From contig DUTX01000080.1 of NCBI GenBank assembly GCA_012841865.1, positions 1-37,594 on the forward strand: 37,594 nt of DNA. The letters run 5' to 3'. Shown piece by piece: positions 1 through 7,189 of the stretch. Each line of letters opens with the position of its first letter. The first letter of the stretch is position 1. This DNA is from Acholeplasmataceae bacterium (GTDB taxonomy: Bacteria > Bacillota_I > Bacilli_A > ML615J-28 > CAG-698). Under the pieces are notes generated by a model. That model made no database searches. It saw only the letters and a program-made list of their open reading frames with translations, and had not been told where the DNA came from. A program made the translations under genes and the position numbers.

Positions 1-49
1 GTATTTTAAAATCTATCTTCGAAAAATACTAGAAAAATAGCCCAAAGAG

Positions 50-58
50 TGTTATACT
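50..58 (+). promoter_or_regulatory. Extended -10 promoter of yebC
   Basis: TGTTATACT lies 34 bases ahead of the start codon and matches TGN-TATAAT with one mismatch. No good -35 hexamer sits 17 bases upstream, so the TG extension probably carries recognition. The ribosome site AAGGAG follows at 76-81. Confidence 0.6.
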
Positions 59-92
59 ATAGATAAGTTATTAAAAAGGAGATTATTAATTT

Positions 93-830
93 ATGGGAAG
101 AGCTCATGAGGTAAGAGCCGCATCCATGGCAAAAACGGCGGCTTTTAAAAGTAAACACTATGCGAAATTCGGTGTGTCAATCTATAAGGCCGCAAAGAGC
201 GGGATTCCCGATCCTGAACTAAATCAGGCTTTGAAAAAAGAGTTGGAAAGAGCAAGAAAAGCCAATATTCCCGCAGCTGTAATTCAAAGGGCAATTGAAA
301 AAGCCAAGGGAGATTTGTCGGGAGCTTTTCATGAAGTTCGTTATGAGGGTTTTGGACCCAATAATTCATTAATCATTGTCGATTGTGTTACCGATAATGT
401 CAATCGGACTTTTACCGAAGTTCGCACCGCCTTTACAAGAGCCGGATGTAAAATCGGGGTTTCCGGAAGCGTAACCCACATGTTTGACCATTGTTCGATT
501 TTTAGTTTAAAAGAATTCAGCGATGAAGAAGTCTTAGAAATCTTAATCGAAGCCGACTGCGATGTTGAAGATATTGATATGGATGAAGATATTACAACGA
601 TTGTGGCTCCGGCTTCAGAGTATCAAAAAATTAAAGATGCTTTGTTGGAAAAGGATCAGGAAATTGATTTTATTGAAGACGAGATTACTTTTCTTTCGAA
701 AATGTATGTTACGCTAGAAACGGAAGAAGATATCAGTCAGTTTCAAAAATTGTTACGCCAGTTAAGAGATTTAGATGATTTTCAACAGCTGTATCATAAT
801 GTAGAAGGCGTTGAAGAAGATGAAGAGTAA
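93..830 (+). CDS. yebC: YebC/PmpR-family transcription/translation regulator
   Basis: A 245-residue cytoplasmic protein of the YebC/PmpR (TACO1) family. Members bind DNA as regulators, and recent work links them to relieving ribosome stalling. The sequence shows the family start MGRAHEVRAASMAKTAA, the N-terminal helical segment ending in IPDPELNQALKKELERARKA, and the acidic middle domain with GFGPNNSLIIVDCVTDNVNR. Length matches the family norm (about 240). The first residues are the lineage-specific variant seen in Mollicutes and Erysipelotrichia rather than the MAGHSKW form of proteobacteria. The start is set by AAGGAG 11 bases upstream. It is a single-gene unit with its own promoter and a shared terminator downstream. 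Identification is secure; the exact cellular role is not decided by sequence. Confidence 0.95.
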   Translation: MGRAHEVRAASMAKTAAFKSKHYAKFGVSIYKAAKSGIPDPELNQALKKELERARKANIPAAVIQRAIEKAKGDLSGAFHEVRYEGFGPNNSLIIVDCVTDNVNRTFTEVRTAFTRAGCKIGVSGSVTHMFDHCSIFSLKEFSDEEVLEILIEADCDVEDIDMDEDITTIVAPASEYQKIKDALLEKDQEIDFIEDEITFLSKMYVTLETEEDISQFQKLLRQLRDLDDFQQLYHNVEGVEEDEE

Positions 831-831
831 A

Positions 832-855
832 AAAATCCCTCAATTGAGGGATTTT
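832..855. terminator. Bidirectional palindromic terminator, yebC / hexosaminidase
   Basis: A perfect 24-base palindrome (AAAATCCCTCAA and its reverse complement) with A-run and T-run flanks works on both strands. It begins 2 bases after the yebC stop, and its right arm contains the first bases of the converging hexosaminidase stop codon. Confidence 0.85.
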
Positions 856-2383
856 AATCTTTCAGAAATTCCGAATCTTCGTTTTTCCACCATTTTCGGG
901 TTCCATAAATTCTTTTGATTAAATTTGGTTTTCTTTCTTTTCCTTTCGCATAATTAACACCGAACCGGCGATAGACTTGATATAAATGCTCTAATCTGTT
1001 TACAAAAGAATTGTAGTCTTTTAATTTGGGAGCAGTCCAAGCAATTTCCGCAACCGCAGCAAGCCTTGGAAAAACCTGAAAATCAAGTTTGTCGCGATTG
1101 GGTACCCATTCAGTCCAAATAGGAGTTTCCACGCCTAAGATGTTTTCCGGTTTTTCAATTCCTTTTAAAGGATTAAAAGAATAGGTTTTTGCAAGCGGCG
1201 TCATCGCATAGGGGTAATCTAAGTAAAGATGAAAGAAATCGGACATGATAATTTTCCGGCCGGAATTTGCGGCTTTGATAACTCTTTTTCTGGTTCCCGG
1301 TTTCCAGTGTTCGATGATAATATCCTGGTTTAAATCAGGATGGAGGCCGTCATTCCAACCGATGACGGTTTTATTGTGCTTTTTTAGGAATTTTTGGAAG
1401 TGATTCATAAAATAAGCTTGTAATGCTTCTTCGTCTTTCAAATTTTCCTGTATAATTTTTTCCTGACAAAGGGAACAACCTTTCCAGTTGTGTTTGGGTG
1501 CTTCATCTCCGCCCAAATGTATGTAGCGGGAGGGAAAGATTTCAATTATTTCTGAAAGCAGGTCTTCTAGCATTGCATAGGCTTTTTCATTACCCGCACA
1601 GATGATGTTTTTAGAAATCCCCCAAGAAGTTCTGACTTCCGGTCTTTCCTTAACTCCTTTGCATAAGAGTTCTGGATAGGCCGCTAGAAGTGCATTCATA
1701 TGGCCCGGCATATCAATTTCCGGAATTACCTCTAAGTGATGCTTTTTAGCATAGTCAACTATTTCTTTTAATTCTTCCTTTTTTAGGTAACCGTAATGAG
1801 GAACTCCGTCGATGGTTCCATTTTTTAAGATTGTTCCCCGGCGCCGGGAAGCGATTTCCTGAAGGCGTGGATATTTTTCGCTTTCAATCCGCCAGCCCTG
1901 ATCATCGGTCAGATGTAAGTGGAAATAGTTGAATTTATGTAAACTAACAAGTTCGATTAAACGCATGATTTCTTTTTTATTAAAGAAGTGACGCGCAATA
2001 TCAAGCATAAAGCCGCGATATTTAAAATGTGGAGCATCTTCGATATATATTTCCGGAAAAAAATATTTACCCTTTTCGTATTTTAAGAGTTGGATTAAGG
2101 TTTGGACACCATAAAAGGCTCCGCAATCGGTCCGTGCGGAAAGGTTTAGACTATGTCCGGAGATATCAAGGCGGTATTCTTCTTCGCGGAGACTAAAATC
2201 AAGCAAAAAATTGATTTGAGCAAACTTTTCATTCTTTAGTTTTATTCCGGTATTTTCCCTTAAAAAGTCACTAAAAAAGTTTGCGCTCTCAGCAAATTCA
2301 TCGGAAAAGTTTATGCTCGTATCCGTTAAGAGTAATTTACCTTCGCGTTCTTCATAAAAAAGCGGAAGCGGAATTACTTTCAT
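854..2383 (-). CDS. GH20 beta-N-acetylhexosaminidase
   Basis: A 509-residue glycoside hydrolase family 20 enzyme that removes terminal beta-linked GlcNAc/GalNAc by substrate-assisted catalysis. Residues 1-115 form the small N-terminal GH20b domain. The TIM barrel begins at FKYRGFMLDIARHF and contains HLHLTDDQGWRIE. The catalytic pair is Asp293-Glu294 in HLGGDEAPKHNW, and VIGWNDG supplies further subsite residues. There is no signal peptide or membrane segment, so it probably acts in the cytoplasm on imported amino-sugar oligosaccharides, for example cell-wall or chitin fragments. GAGGTGAT precedes the ATG. It converges with yebC and diverges from the kinase operon. Family assignment is secure; substrate is inferred. 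Confidence 0.94.
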   Translation of the reverse strand: MKVIPLPLFYEEREGKLLLTDTSINFSDEFAESANFFSDFLRENTGIKLKNEKFAQINFLLDFSLREEEYRLDISGHSLNLSARTDCGAFYGVQTLIQLLKYEKGKYFFPEIYIEDAPHFKYRGFMLDIARHFFNKKEIMRLIELVSLHKFNYFHLHLTDDQGWRIESEKYPRLQEIASRRRGTILKNGTIDGVPHYGYLKKEELKEIVDYAKKHHLEVIPEIDMPGHMNALLAAYPELLCKGVKERPEVRTSWGISKNIICAGNEKAYAMLEDLLSEIIEIFPSRYIHLGGDEAPKHNWKGCSLCQEKIIQENLKDEEALQAYFMNHFQKFLKKHNKTVIGWNDGLHPDLNQDIIIEHWKPGTRKRVIKAANSGRKIIMSDFFHLYLDYPYAMTPLAKTYSFNPLKGIEKPENILGVETPIWTEWVPNRDKLDFQVFPRLAAVAEIAWTAPKLKDYNSFVNRLEHLYQVYRRFGVNYAKGKERKPNLIKRIYGTRKWWKNEDSEFLKD

Positions 2384-2401
2384 CTAATCACCTCTGTATT
2401 T

Positions 2402-2430
2402 AGTATACTTAAAGTTTTCAAAAATGTAAA
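2402..2430 (-). promoter_or_regulatory. Promoter of the hexosaminidase gene
   Basis: On the minus strand TTTACA (2425-2430) and TATACT (2402-2407) are separated by 17 bases, a good sigma-A-type match, just upstream of the GAGGTGAT ribosome site and the ATG ending at 2383. Confidence 0.7.
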
Positions 2431-2481
2431 TAATATTCTTATAATTTCTTGGTAAAAATCTCTGTATTTTTCTGGTTTCCA

Positions 2482-2490
2482 TGTTATAAT
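2482..2490 (+). promoter_or_regulatory. Extended -10 promoter of the kinase-to-rloB gene run
   Basis: TGTTATAAT is a perfect extended -10 element 18 bases before the chosen start at 2509. No -35 match was found at the usual distance. It is the only strong promoter seen ahead of the five close-packed genes ending at 7117. Confidence 0.65.
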
Positions 2491-2508
2491 AAATATGAAG
2501 GTGAGATT

Positions 2509-3384
2509 ATGGGTAAAATCTTAATTATCGGCGCAGCCAATATTGATTTGATTGCCATCCCTGATTCTAAACTTAGGATGCGCGATTCTAATATCGGCAA
2601 AGCAAATATTTCTTTCGGTGGCGTCGGCCGGAATCTTGTTGAAAACTTGGCAAGGCTCGGTCATGAGGTGCATTTTTTAACCGCGCTTGGTAACGATCCT
2701 TACGGGATAGCTTTAAGGGATGATTTAGAAAAGCTTAGCGTAAATATTAAGGAGTCGATCTTTGCTTCGGAAAGAAGCGGCTATTATTTAGCTATCTGTG
2801 ATGCTTTAGGCGATATGCAGGTTGCCGTTTGTGATAATGAAATTAATGAGAGAATAAATCCCGAATATTTAAAATCAAAATTAGATTATATCAACACTTT
2901 TGAACACTTTGTATTTGATACGAATTTAAGCTTTGCTTCGCTTAAGTTTTTATTTGAAAATACATCGGGAAAGATTTATCTTGATGCGACTTCGATTTCG
3001 AAGGGAAAATTAATTGAACCCTATCTTTCCAAAATTAGTGTTTTAAAAGGAAATAGAGTTGAGATAAAAGCATTAGCGAAAGCGGGTGCAGACATTGAAG
3101 AAGAGATTAAGTCTTTGTTGAAAAAGGGAGTGGAAAGAGTCGTTCTAACAAGCGGCCCCGGTCCCGTATATTATAATCTGAACGGAAAAGTTGAATCGAT
3201 AATGCCACCCCCGGCAACTCCCGTTTCTACAACCGGAAGCGGAGATGCATTTTTAAGCGGGGTTATTCATGGAATTTTGCTGGAGCGACCGTTTTCTGAG
3301 TGCATTGCTTTTGGAATCAAAGCAGCTGCCGCGACTATGATGGTTTACGGTGCCTGCAATCCGGATTTAAAGAAATATCTTTGA
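2509..3384 (+). CDS. psuK: PfkB-family sugar kinase, pseudouridine-kinase-like
   Basis: A 291-residue ribokinase-like (PfkB) kinase. The N-terminal strand IIGAANIDLIAIPD, the segment DSNIGKANISFGGVGRNLVE (PfkB signature 1) and the final NPDLKKYL closely resemble PsuK, which phosphorylates pseudouridine for later cleavage by PsuG. Signature 2 is present as TTGSGDAFLSG, with catalytic-base Asp246; the usual leading Asp of DTxGAGD is Thr. The start at 2509 is chosen because AAGGTGAG and the -10 box lie immediately upstream; an in-frame start at 2449 would fall inside the promoter. No psuG homologue is beside it, so another nucleoside or sugar substrate remains possible. It is followed after 10 bases by the DUF362 gene. 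Confidence 0.85.
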   Translation: MGKILIIGAANIDLIAIPDSKLRMRDSNIGKANISFGGVGRNLVENLARLGHEVHFLTALGNDPYGIALRDDLEKLSVNIKESIFASERSGYYLAICDALGDMQVAVCDNEINERINPEYLKSKLDYINTFEHFVFDTNLSFASLKFLFENTSGKIYLDATSISKGKLIEPYLSKISVLKGNRVEIKALAKAGADIEEEIKSLLKKGVERVVLTSGPGPVYYNLNGKVESIMPPPATPVSTTGSGDAFLSGVIHGILLERPFSECIAFGIKAAAATMMVYGACNPDLKKYL

Positions 3385-3394
3385 AGGAGGGAAT

Positions 3395-4477
3395 ATGAAA
3401 GCGCAAGTTTTTTATACATCGCTGAAACTGGGGAAAAATGAAAATCTATTAAAGAAATTGGAAAGATTGGTCTTGGTTGCCGGATTGGAAACCCTTGATT
3501 TTAAAAATAAATTTGTAGCGATTAAAATACATTTTGGGGAGCCGGGGAATTTAGCTTATTTGCGGCCGAATTATGCACGCAAAATTGTTGATCTGATCAA
3601 GAGAAACGACGGGAGGCCTTTTCTTACCGATTGTAACACACTCTATGTCGGAAGAAGAAAAAACGGACTTGACCATTTAGAAGCCGCTTATGAGAATGGC
3701 TATAACCCTTTTCAAACCGGTTGCCATGTAATAATCGGAGACGGAATCAAAGGTTTGGATGTTGAGGAAGTTCCGATAAATTTGGAATATGTGGAAAAAG
3801 CAAAAATTGGGAAAGCTTTATATGAAGCCGATATCATCATCTCGATGAATCATTTTAAAGGACATGACTTGGCGGGATTCGGAGGAGCGCTTAAGAATCT
3901 TGGAATGGGAGGAGCGGCTCGGGCCGGCAAAGCGGAAATCCATGCTTCCGGAAAACCTTTTGTTGTAGAAGAAAGATGCGAAGCTTGCGGACAGTGCCGA
4001 AAACGCTGTGCGGAAGAAGCAATTTCCTTAAGTCCGAAAGCAAAAATTAATCATGAACTTTGTCTCGGTTGTGGATATTGCATTTCCTATTGTCCTTATG
4101 ATGCTATTAGAACCGATTGGCAGGAATCAAGCGCCAATATGAACCGGAAGGTTGCGGAATACACTTATGCAATTTTAAAAGACAAACCTCATTTTCATAT
4201 CAGTTTTGTTCTTGACGTTAGTCCAAATTGCGATTGTAACCGTTTAAATGATATCCCGATTGTCGGAGATATCGGTTTTCTTGCTTCCTTCGATCCGGTT
4301 GCTTTAGACCAGGCTTGTTTAGATTTAGTCAATTCTAAGCCCTTAAATCCTACTTATGAAAGCAAAGGCAAAGATCATTTTAAGAGCTTATATCCTCATA
4401 CTTTCGGTGAAGCCGGGTTGGAGCATGCGGAAGGTATCGGGCTTGGAACTCGCAAATATCGTTTGGTGGAGTTGTAG
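3395..4477 (+). CDS. DUF362 protein with two [4Fe-4S] ferredoxin motifs
   Basis: A 360-residue cytoplasmic iron-sulfur protein. Residues 1-190 and about 240-350 form a DUF362 domain (for example VAIKIHFGEPGNLAYLRPNY and IISMNHFKGHDLAGFGGALK). A bacterial ferredoxin insert lies between, with Cys195/198/201/205 and Cys223/226/229/233, each in the CxxCxxCxxxC pattern that holds a [4Fe-4S] cluster. The DUF362 function is unknown; the ferredoxin part implies electron transfer. A very strong GAAGGAGG ribosome site precedes the ATG. It sits 10 bases after the kinase and 4 bases before the acetyltransferase gene, so the three are almost certainly co-transcribed. No TAT or Sec signal is present. Confidence 0.9.
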   Translation: MKAQVFYTSLKLGKNENLLKKLERLVLVAGLETLDFKNKFVAIKIHFGEPGNLAYLRPNYARKIVDLIKRNDGRPFLTDCNTLYVGRRKNGLDHLEAAYENGYNPFQTGCHVIIGDGIKGLDVEEVPINLEYVEKAKIGKALYEADIIISMNHFKGHDLAGFGGALKNLGMGGAARAGKAEIHASGKPFVVEERCEACGQCRKRCAEEAISLSPKAKINHELCLGCGYCISYCPYDAIRTDWQESSANMNRKVAEYTYAILKDKPHFHISFVLDVSPNCDCNRLNDIPIVGDIGFLASFDPVALDQACLDLVNSKPLNPTYESKGKDHFKSLYPHTFGEAGLEHAEGIGLGTRKYRLVEL

Positions 4478-4481
4478 TGCT

Positions 4482-5129
4482 ATGAAAGTAATCGATATCG
4501 AAAACTGGAAAGGTAAAGAACACTATCTTTGGTTCAAGGATTATGCTCATCCTTATTACGGCATTACCAGTAAAATTAAATTAACGAAATTTCGAAAATA
4601 TCAAAAAGAAAACAATTTGCCATTTTATATTTCATTTATTTATACCGTAGTCAGCGCTTTAAACGAATGTGAGGAATTTAAGCTCCGGATAGAAGGAGAG
4701 AATGTTTTATTGTTTGAGGCGATCCATCCGGCTTTTACAGTGATGACCGATCAAGGGCTTTATTCAAATTGTTTTGTTAAGTATGAGCCTTTTGATAAGT
4801 TTTTAGAAACCGCAAATCTTGCAATCGAAGAAGCCAAACTTGGAATACCGCACGGACCGGAACTTCAAAAAGAAGTCCACCCCTTAGCTCTATACTTTCT
4901 TACGAGTCTTCCTTGGTTGGATTTTACTTCTGTCAGCCATCCGATGACGGCCGATCCAACAGATTCGATTCCGCGGATTGCTTGGGGAAAGTTTTATGAG
5001 GAAGCAAAAGATATGGTAATGAGTCTTTCGATTCAGGTGAATCATGCTTTGGTTGACGGTTATCCGCTTTCTCTTGCATTTTTAAAGATTCAGGAATATT
5101 TAGATCAACCGGAAATGATATTAATATAA
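4482..5129 (+). CDS. Chloramphenicol acetyltransferase-family acyltransferase
   Basis: A 215-residue protein of the type A CAT fold, which transfers acetyl from acetyl-CoA to a hydroxyl. The catalytic segment reads QVNHALVDG, with catalytic His188 and structural Asp192, and Ser142 in TSLPWLDF matches the transition-state serine of CAT. The first His of the usual HHxxxDG motif is Asn187. The strands IHPAFTVMTDQ and FYISFIYTVVSALNE align with CAT in order and length. The start at 4482 is chosen because it opens a full-length CAT domain just behind GGTGGAG and the DUF362 stop. Real chloramphenicol resistance is uncertain: many chromosomal CAT-like proteins have other acceptors. The RloA-like ATPase gene follows after 18 bases. 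Confidence 0.88.
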   Translation: MKVIDIENWKGKEHYLWFKDYAHPYYGITSKIKLTKFRKYQKENNLPFYISFIYTVVSALNECEEFKLRIEGENVLLFEAIHPAFTVMTDQGLYSNCFVKYEPFDKFLETANLAIEEAKLGIPHGPELQKEVHPLALYFLTSLPWLDFTSVSHPMTADPTDSIPRIAWGKFYEEAKDMVMSLSIQVNHALVDGYPLSLAFLKIQEYLDQPEMILI

Positions 5130-5147
5130 GTTTAAAGAGGTGAGCGA

Positions 5148-6416
5148 ATGTTAATCACATTTAAGGTCAGCAATTTTCTTTCATTTTCTGAAGAACAAAG
5201 CCTTTCGATGATTCCGAGCATTTTTGATAATAATGACTTGATTAAAATCGAAAACATCAAATTATTAAGAAAAGGCGTAATTTTTGGAGCCAATTCATCC
5301 GGAAAAAGCAACTTTATCAAAGCGATTGCCTTTGGAAAGGAACTAGTTATCGAGGGTTTTTCCAACAAGCATCGGAATAAATATTCAAAGATTGCATCTG
5401 GAAACAAAGACAGGGAATCAAATTTTGAATACACCTTTTATAGCAATGGCAAATTCTATTCTTATGGTTTTAGTTTTGTTCTTTCGGAAGGCAAGTTTAC
5501 AGGCGAATACCTTTATGAAATAGATTATAATGATAATGAGAAATTACTTTTTTCCAGAACGGAAAATGAATTTGTCTGGAAGTTTGAAACAAAAGAAAAA
5601 CAAAAGAAAATTGAAGAACTTCTTCAAGAACAACCGAACCGTTTATTAATCAACATTAGCGCTTTAAGTTTAGGGTTTGAAAGCCTCTTTAATGTATATC
5701 AGTGGTTTTTAAATAAGGTTATCGTCAGTTTTCAAAATCAAGAATTTATGCGTTTAGAAAGCGGTTTAATGAAAAGCAGAAGTCAGTTTGAAAAGTTTTT
5801 GAGGAACTACGATACCGGAATTTGTAAAATTCTTTTTCGTAAACTTGATTTGGAAAACTTGAAAAAACATGGTGAAGAGATATACCAAAGAATAATTAAG
5901 GAAATGAAAAGAAGCACCACTTCTTTTGGAATCAGACTAAAAGATGCACTTTATAATTTTGATTGTGTAAACGGAGAATTTGAGGTTTATGAAGTATTTC
6001 TTCGTCATCAAAGCTCTGAGCTTGATTATGAGTTTGGAGAAGAATCGGACGGAACCAGAAGAATGTTTGATTTAATGGACATTATCATCAGTCCGATTCC
6101 GAATGCGATTTACTTGATTGATGAAATTAACCGGAGCATTCACCCCTTGCTTACCGAGAAATATCTCTTGTCATTTAAAAATTGTTTGAAGGAAAATAAT
6201 GTTCAACTCCTTTTTACAACCCACGAAGCAAATTTATTGCGTGAGGATTTGTTAAGAAGAGATGAGGTTTGGTTTGTAGAAAAGCAGACTGACAATTCTT
6301 CAAAAATCTTTTCCTTGGATATTTTTCAAAAAGAAAACGAAAAGGATCTCGGAAAAGCCTATTTGGCTGGCCGTTACGGCGGAATACCTTTGCTTTATAA
6401 ATCCGGTGACGAATAA
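5148..6416 (+). CDS. AAA/ABC-type ATPase, RloA/AbiL first subunit-like
   Basis: A 422-residue ATPase of the AAA_15/AAA_21 (OLD/SMC-like) group. It starts with LITFKVSNFLSFSEEQSLSM, typical of these proteins, has Walker A GANSSGKS at 47-54, an ABC-like signature EESDGTRR, Walker B YLIDEI at 322-327 with Asp325-Glu326, and the switch His in LLFTTHEANLL. It ends in GKAYLAGRYGGIPLL, a tail common in the RloA-type ATPases. With the adjoining RloB gene it matches the two-gene RloA/RloB layout, classed among anti-phage abortive-infection systems of AbiL type. AGAGGTGAG sets the start. Its stop overlaps the next start by one base (TAATG), so translation is coupled. The family is sure; the defence role is inferred from the pairing. 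Confidence 0.9.
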   Translation: MLITFKVSNFLSFSEEQSLSMIPSIFDNNDLIKIENIKLLRKGVIFGANSSGKSNFIKAIAFGKELVIEGFSNKHRNKYSKIASGNKDRESNFEYTFYSNGKFYSYGFSFVLSEGKFTGEYLYEIDYNDNEKLLFSRTENEFVWKFETKEKQKKIEELLQEQPNRLLINISALSLGFESLFNVYQWFLNKVIVSFQNQEFMRLESGLMKSRSQFEKFLRNYDTGICKILFRKLDLENLKKHGEEIYQRIIKEMKRSTTSFGIRLKDALYNFDCVNGEFEVYEVFLRHQSSELDYEFGEESDGTRRMFDLMDIIISPIPNAIYLIDEINRSIHPLLTEKYLLSFKNCLKENNVQLLFTTHEANLLREDLLRRDEVWFVEKQTDNSSKIFSLDIFQKENEKDLGKAYLAGRYGGIPLLYKSGDE

Positions 6417-7117
6417 TGGCAATCAGAGAAAGGGTATCTCTATATAACCGTTACCGAGTTCCGAAGGTGGGAACGGTTCGTCCTTTTCGTACTTACTATC
6501 TGATTATGGAAGGAACTAATACCGAACCGACATATTTTCGGCTTTTAGAAAGGGAACTACTGAAAAGAAGAATTAGAAATAATATTGCAATTGTTTATTT
6601 GGAACGAACCAAAAACGATCGCGGCAGCAACACTCCGAAACAACTATTTAATTTTTTAGAAGAATTTAAAAAAGAAAAGGACAAAGACGCTGGGGTTTAT
6701 CTGATGGTGTTTGACCGCGACAGTTATAAAAATCATTTCAATCCCAAAAAATCCTATCTTGACTTTTTAAACAGTATTAAGGGAAGCAATGTCAGAATTT
6801 TAGTAACCAGTCCCTGTTTTGAAATTTGGTTGTTGCTTCATAAAAACAATTCTTATCAGGAATTGATTGCACCCAATCGGAAAAGTCTTTTCCGAAATGT
6901 CCGTCTTTCGCCGGCTTACACTTTTATCAGTAAAATGGTGCGTGATGTGTTCGGGTTTAATCCGAAGTCATATATTCCGGAAGAATTACTCATGAATCTT
7001 GAAATTGCTATGGAGGAATCCCGCCATCTAACGTCTGATCCTTACGAGATGGCGCATGAATTGGGCGAAAATATCAGTGATTTTATTCGAGAAATCAGTT
7101 CTGAATTTCGTTATTAA
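6416..7117 (+). CDS. rloB: RloB-family protein, Toprim-like nuclease partner
   Basis: A 233-residue RloB-family protein. The core carries YYLIMEGTNTEPTYF and YLMVFDRDSY; the conserved Glu32 and the Asp100/Asp102 pair have the spacing of a Toprim-type metal site, which suggests nuclease activity switched on by the partner ATPase. The later motif TSPCFEIWLLLHKN is characteristic of RloB. Family length is about 200-230, so the gene is complete. It begins inside the stop of the ATPase gene and has only a weak ribosome site of its own, as expected for a coupled toxin/effector. No terminator follows; the next gene has its own strong promoter. PARIS AriB is the main alternative relative, but its DUF4435 features were not recognised here. 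Confidence 0.88.
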   Translation: MAIRERVSLYNRYRVPKVGTVRPFRTYYLIMEGTNTEPTYFRLLERELLKRRIRNNIAIVYLERTKNDRGSNTPKQLFNFLEEFKKEKDKDAGVYLMVFDRDSYKNHFNPKKSYLDFLNSIKGSNVRILVTSPCFEIWLLLHKNNSYQELIAPNRKSLFRNVRLSPAYTFISKMVRDVFGFNPKSYIPEELLMNLEIAMEESRHLTSDPYEMAHELGENISDFIREISSEFRY

Positions 7118-7132
7118 AAAAAATTAAATTAA

Positions 7133-7161
7133 TTGACTTTTGGGTTAAAATTTTGTATAAT
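7133..7161 (+). promoter_or_regulatory. Near-consensus sigma-A promoter of the alpha-CTD/sigma-4 gene
   Basis: TTGACT (7133-7138) and TATAAT (7156-7161) are 17 bases apart, one mismatch from consensus. It is the best promoter in the window and separates the 859-residue protein from the upstream defence pair at the transcription level. Confidence 0.85.
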
Positions 7162-7189
7162 TTTTATGTTTATTTAAGATGAGGTGCTT

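Noticed and set aside
2449-2508. 20-residue N-terminal extension of the PfkB kinase
   Set aside because: It covers the promoter box and lacks a ribosome site; the conserved fold begins at 2509.
4356-4481. 42-residue N-terminal extension of the CAT-like protein
   Set aside because: It lies within the DUF362 coding sequence in another frame and is not part of the CAT fold.
5148-7117. PARIS (AriA/AriB) anti-phage system
   Set aside because: The second gene shows RloB motifs (MEGTNTEPTYF, TSPCFEIWLLLH) rather than DUF4435 features I recognise; kept as a related alternative only.
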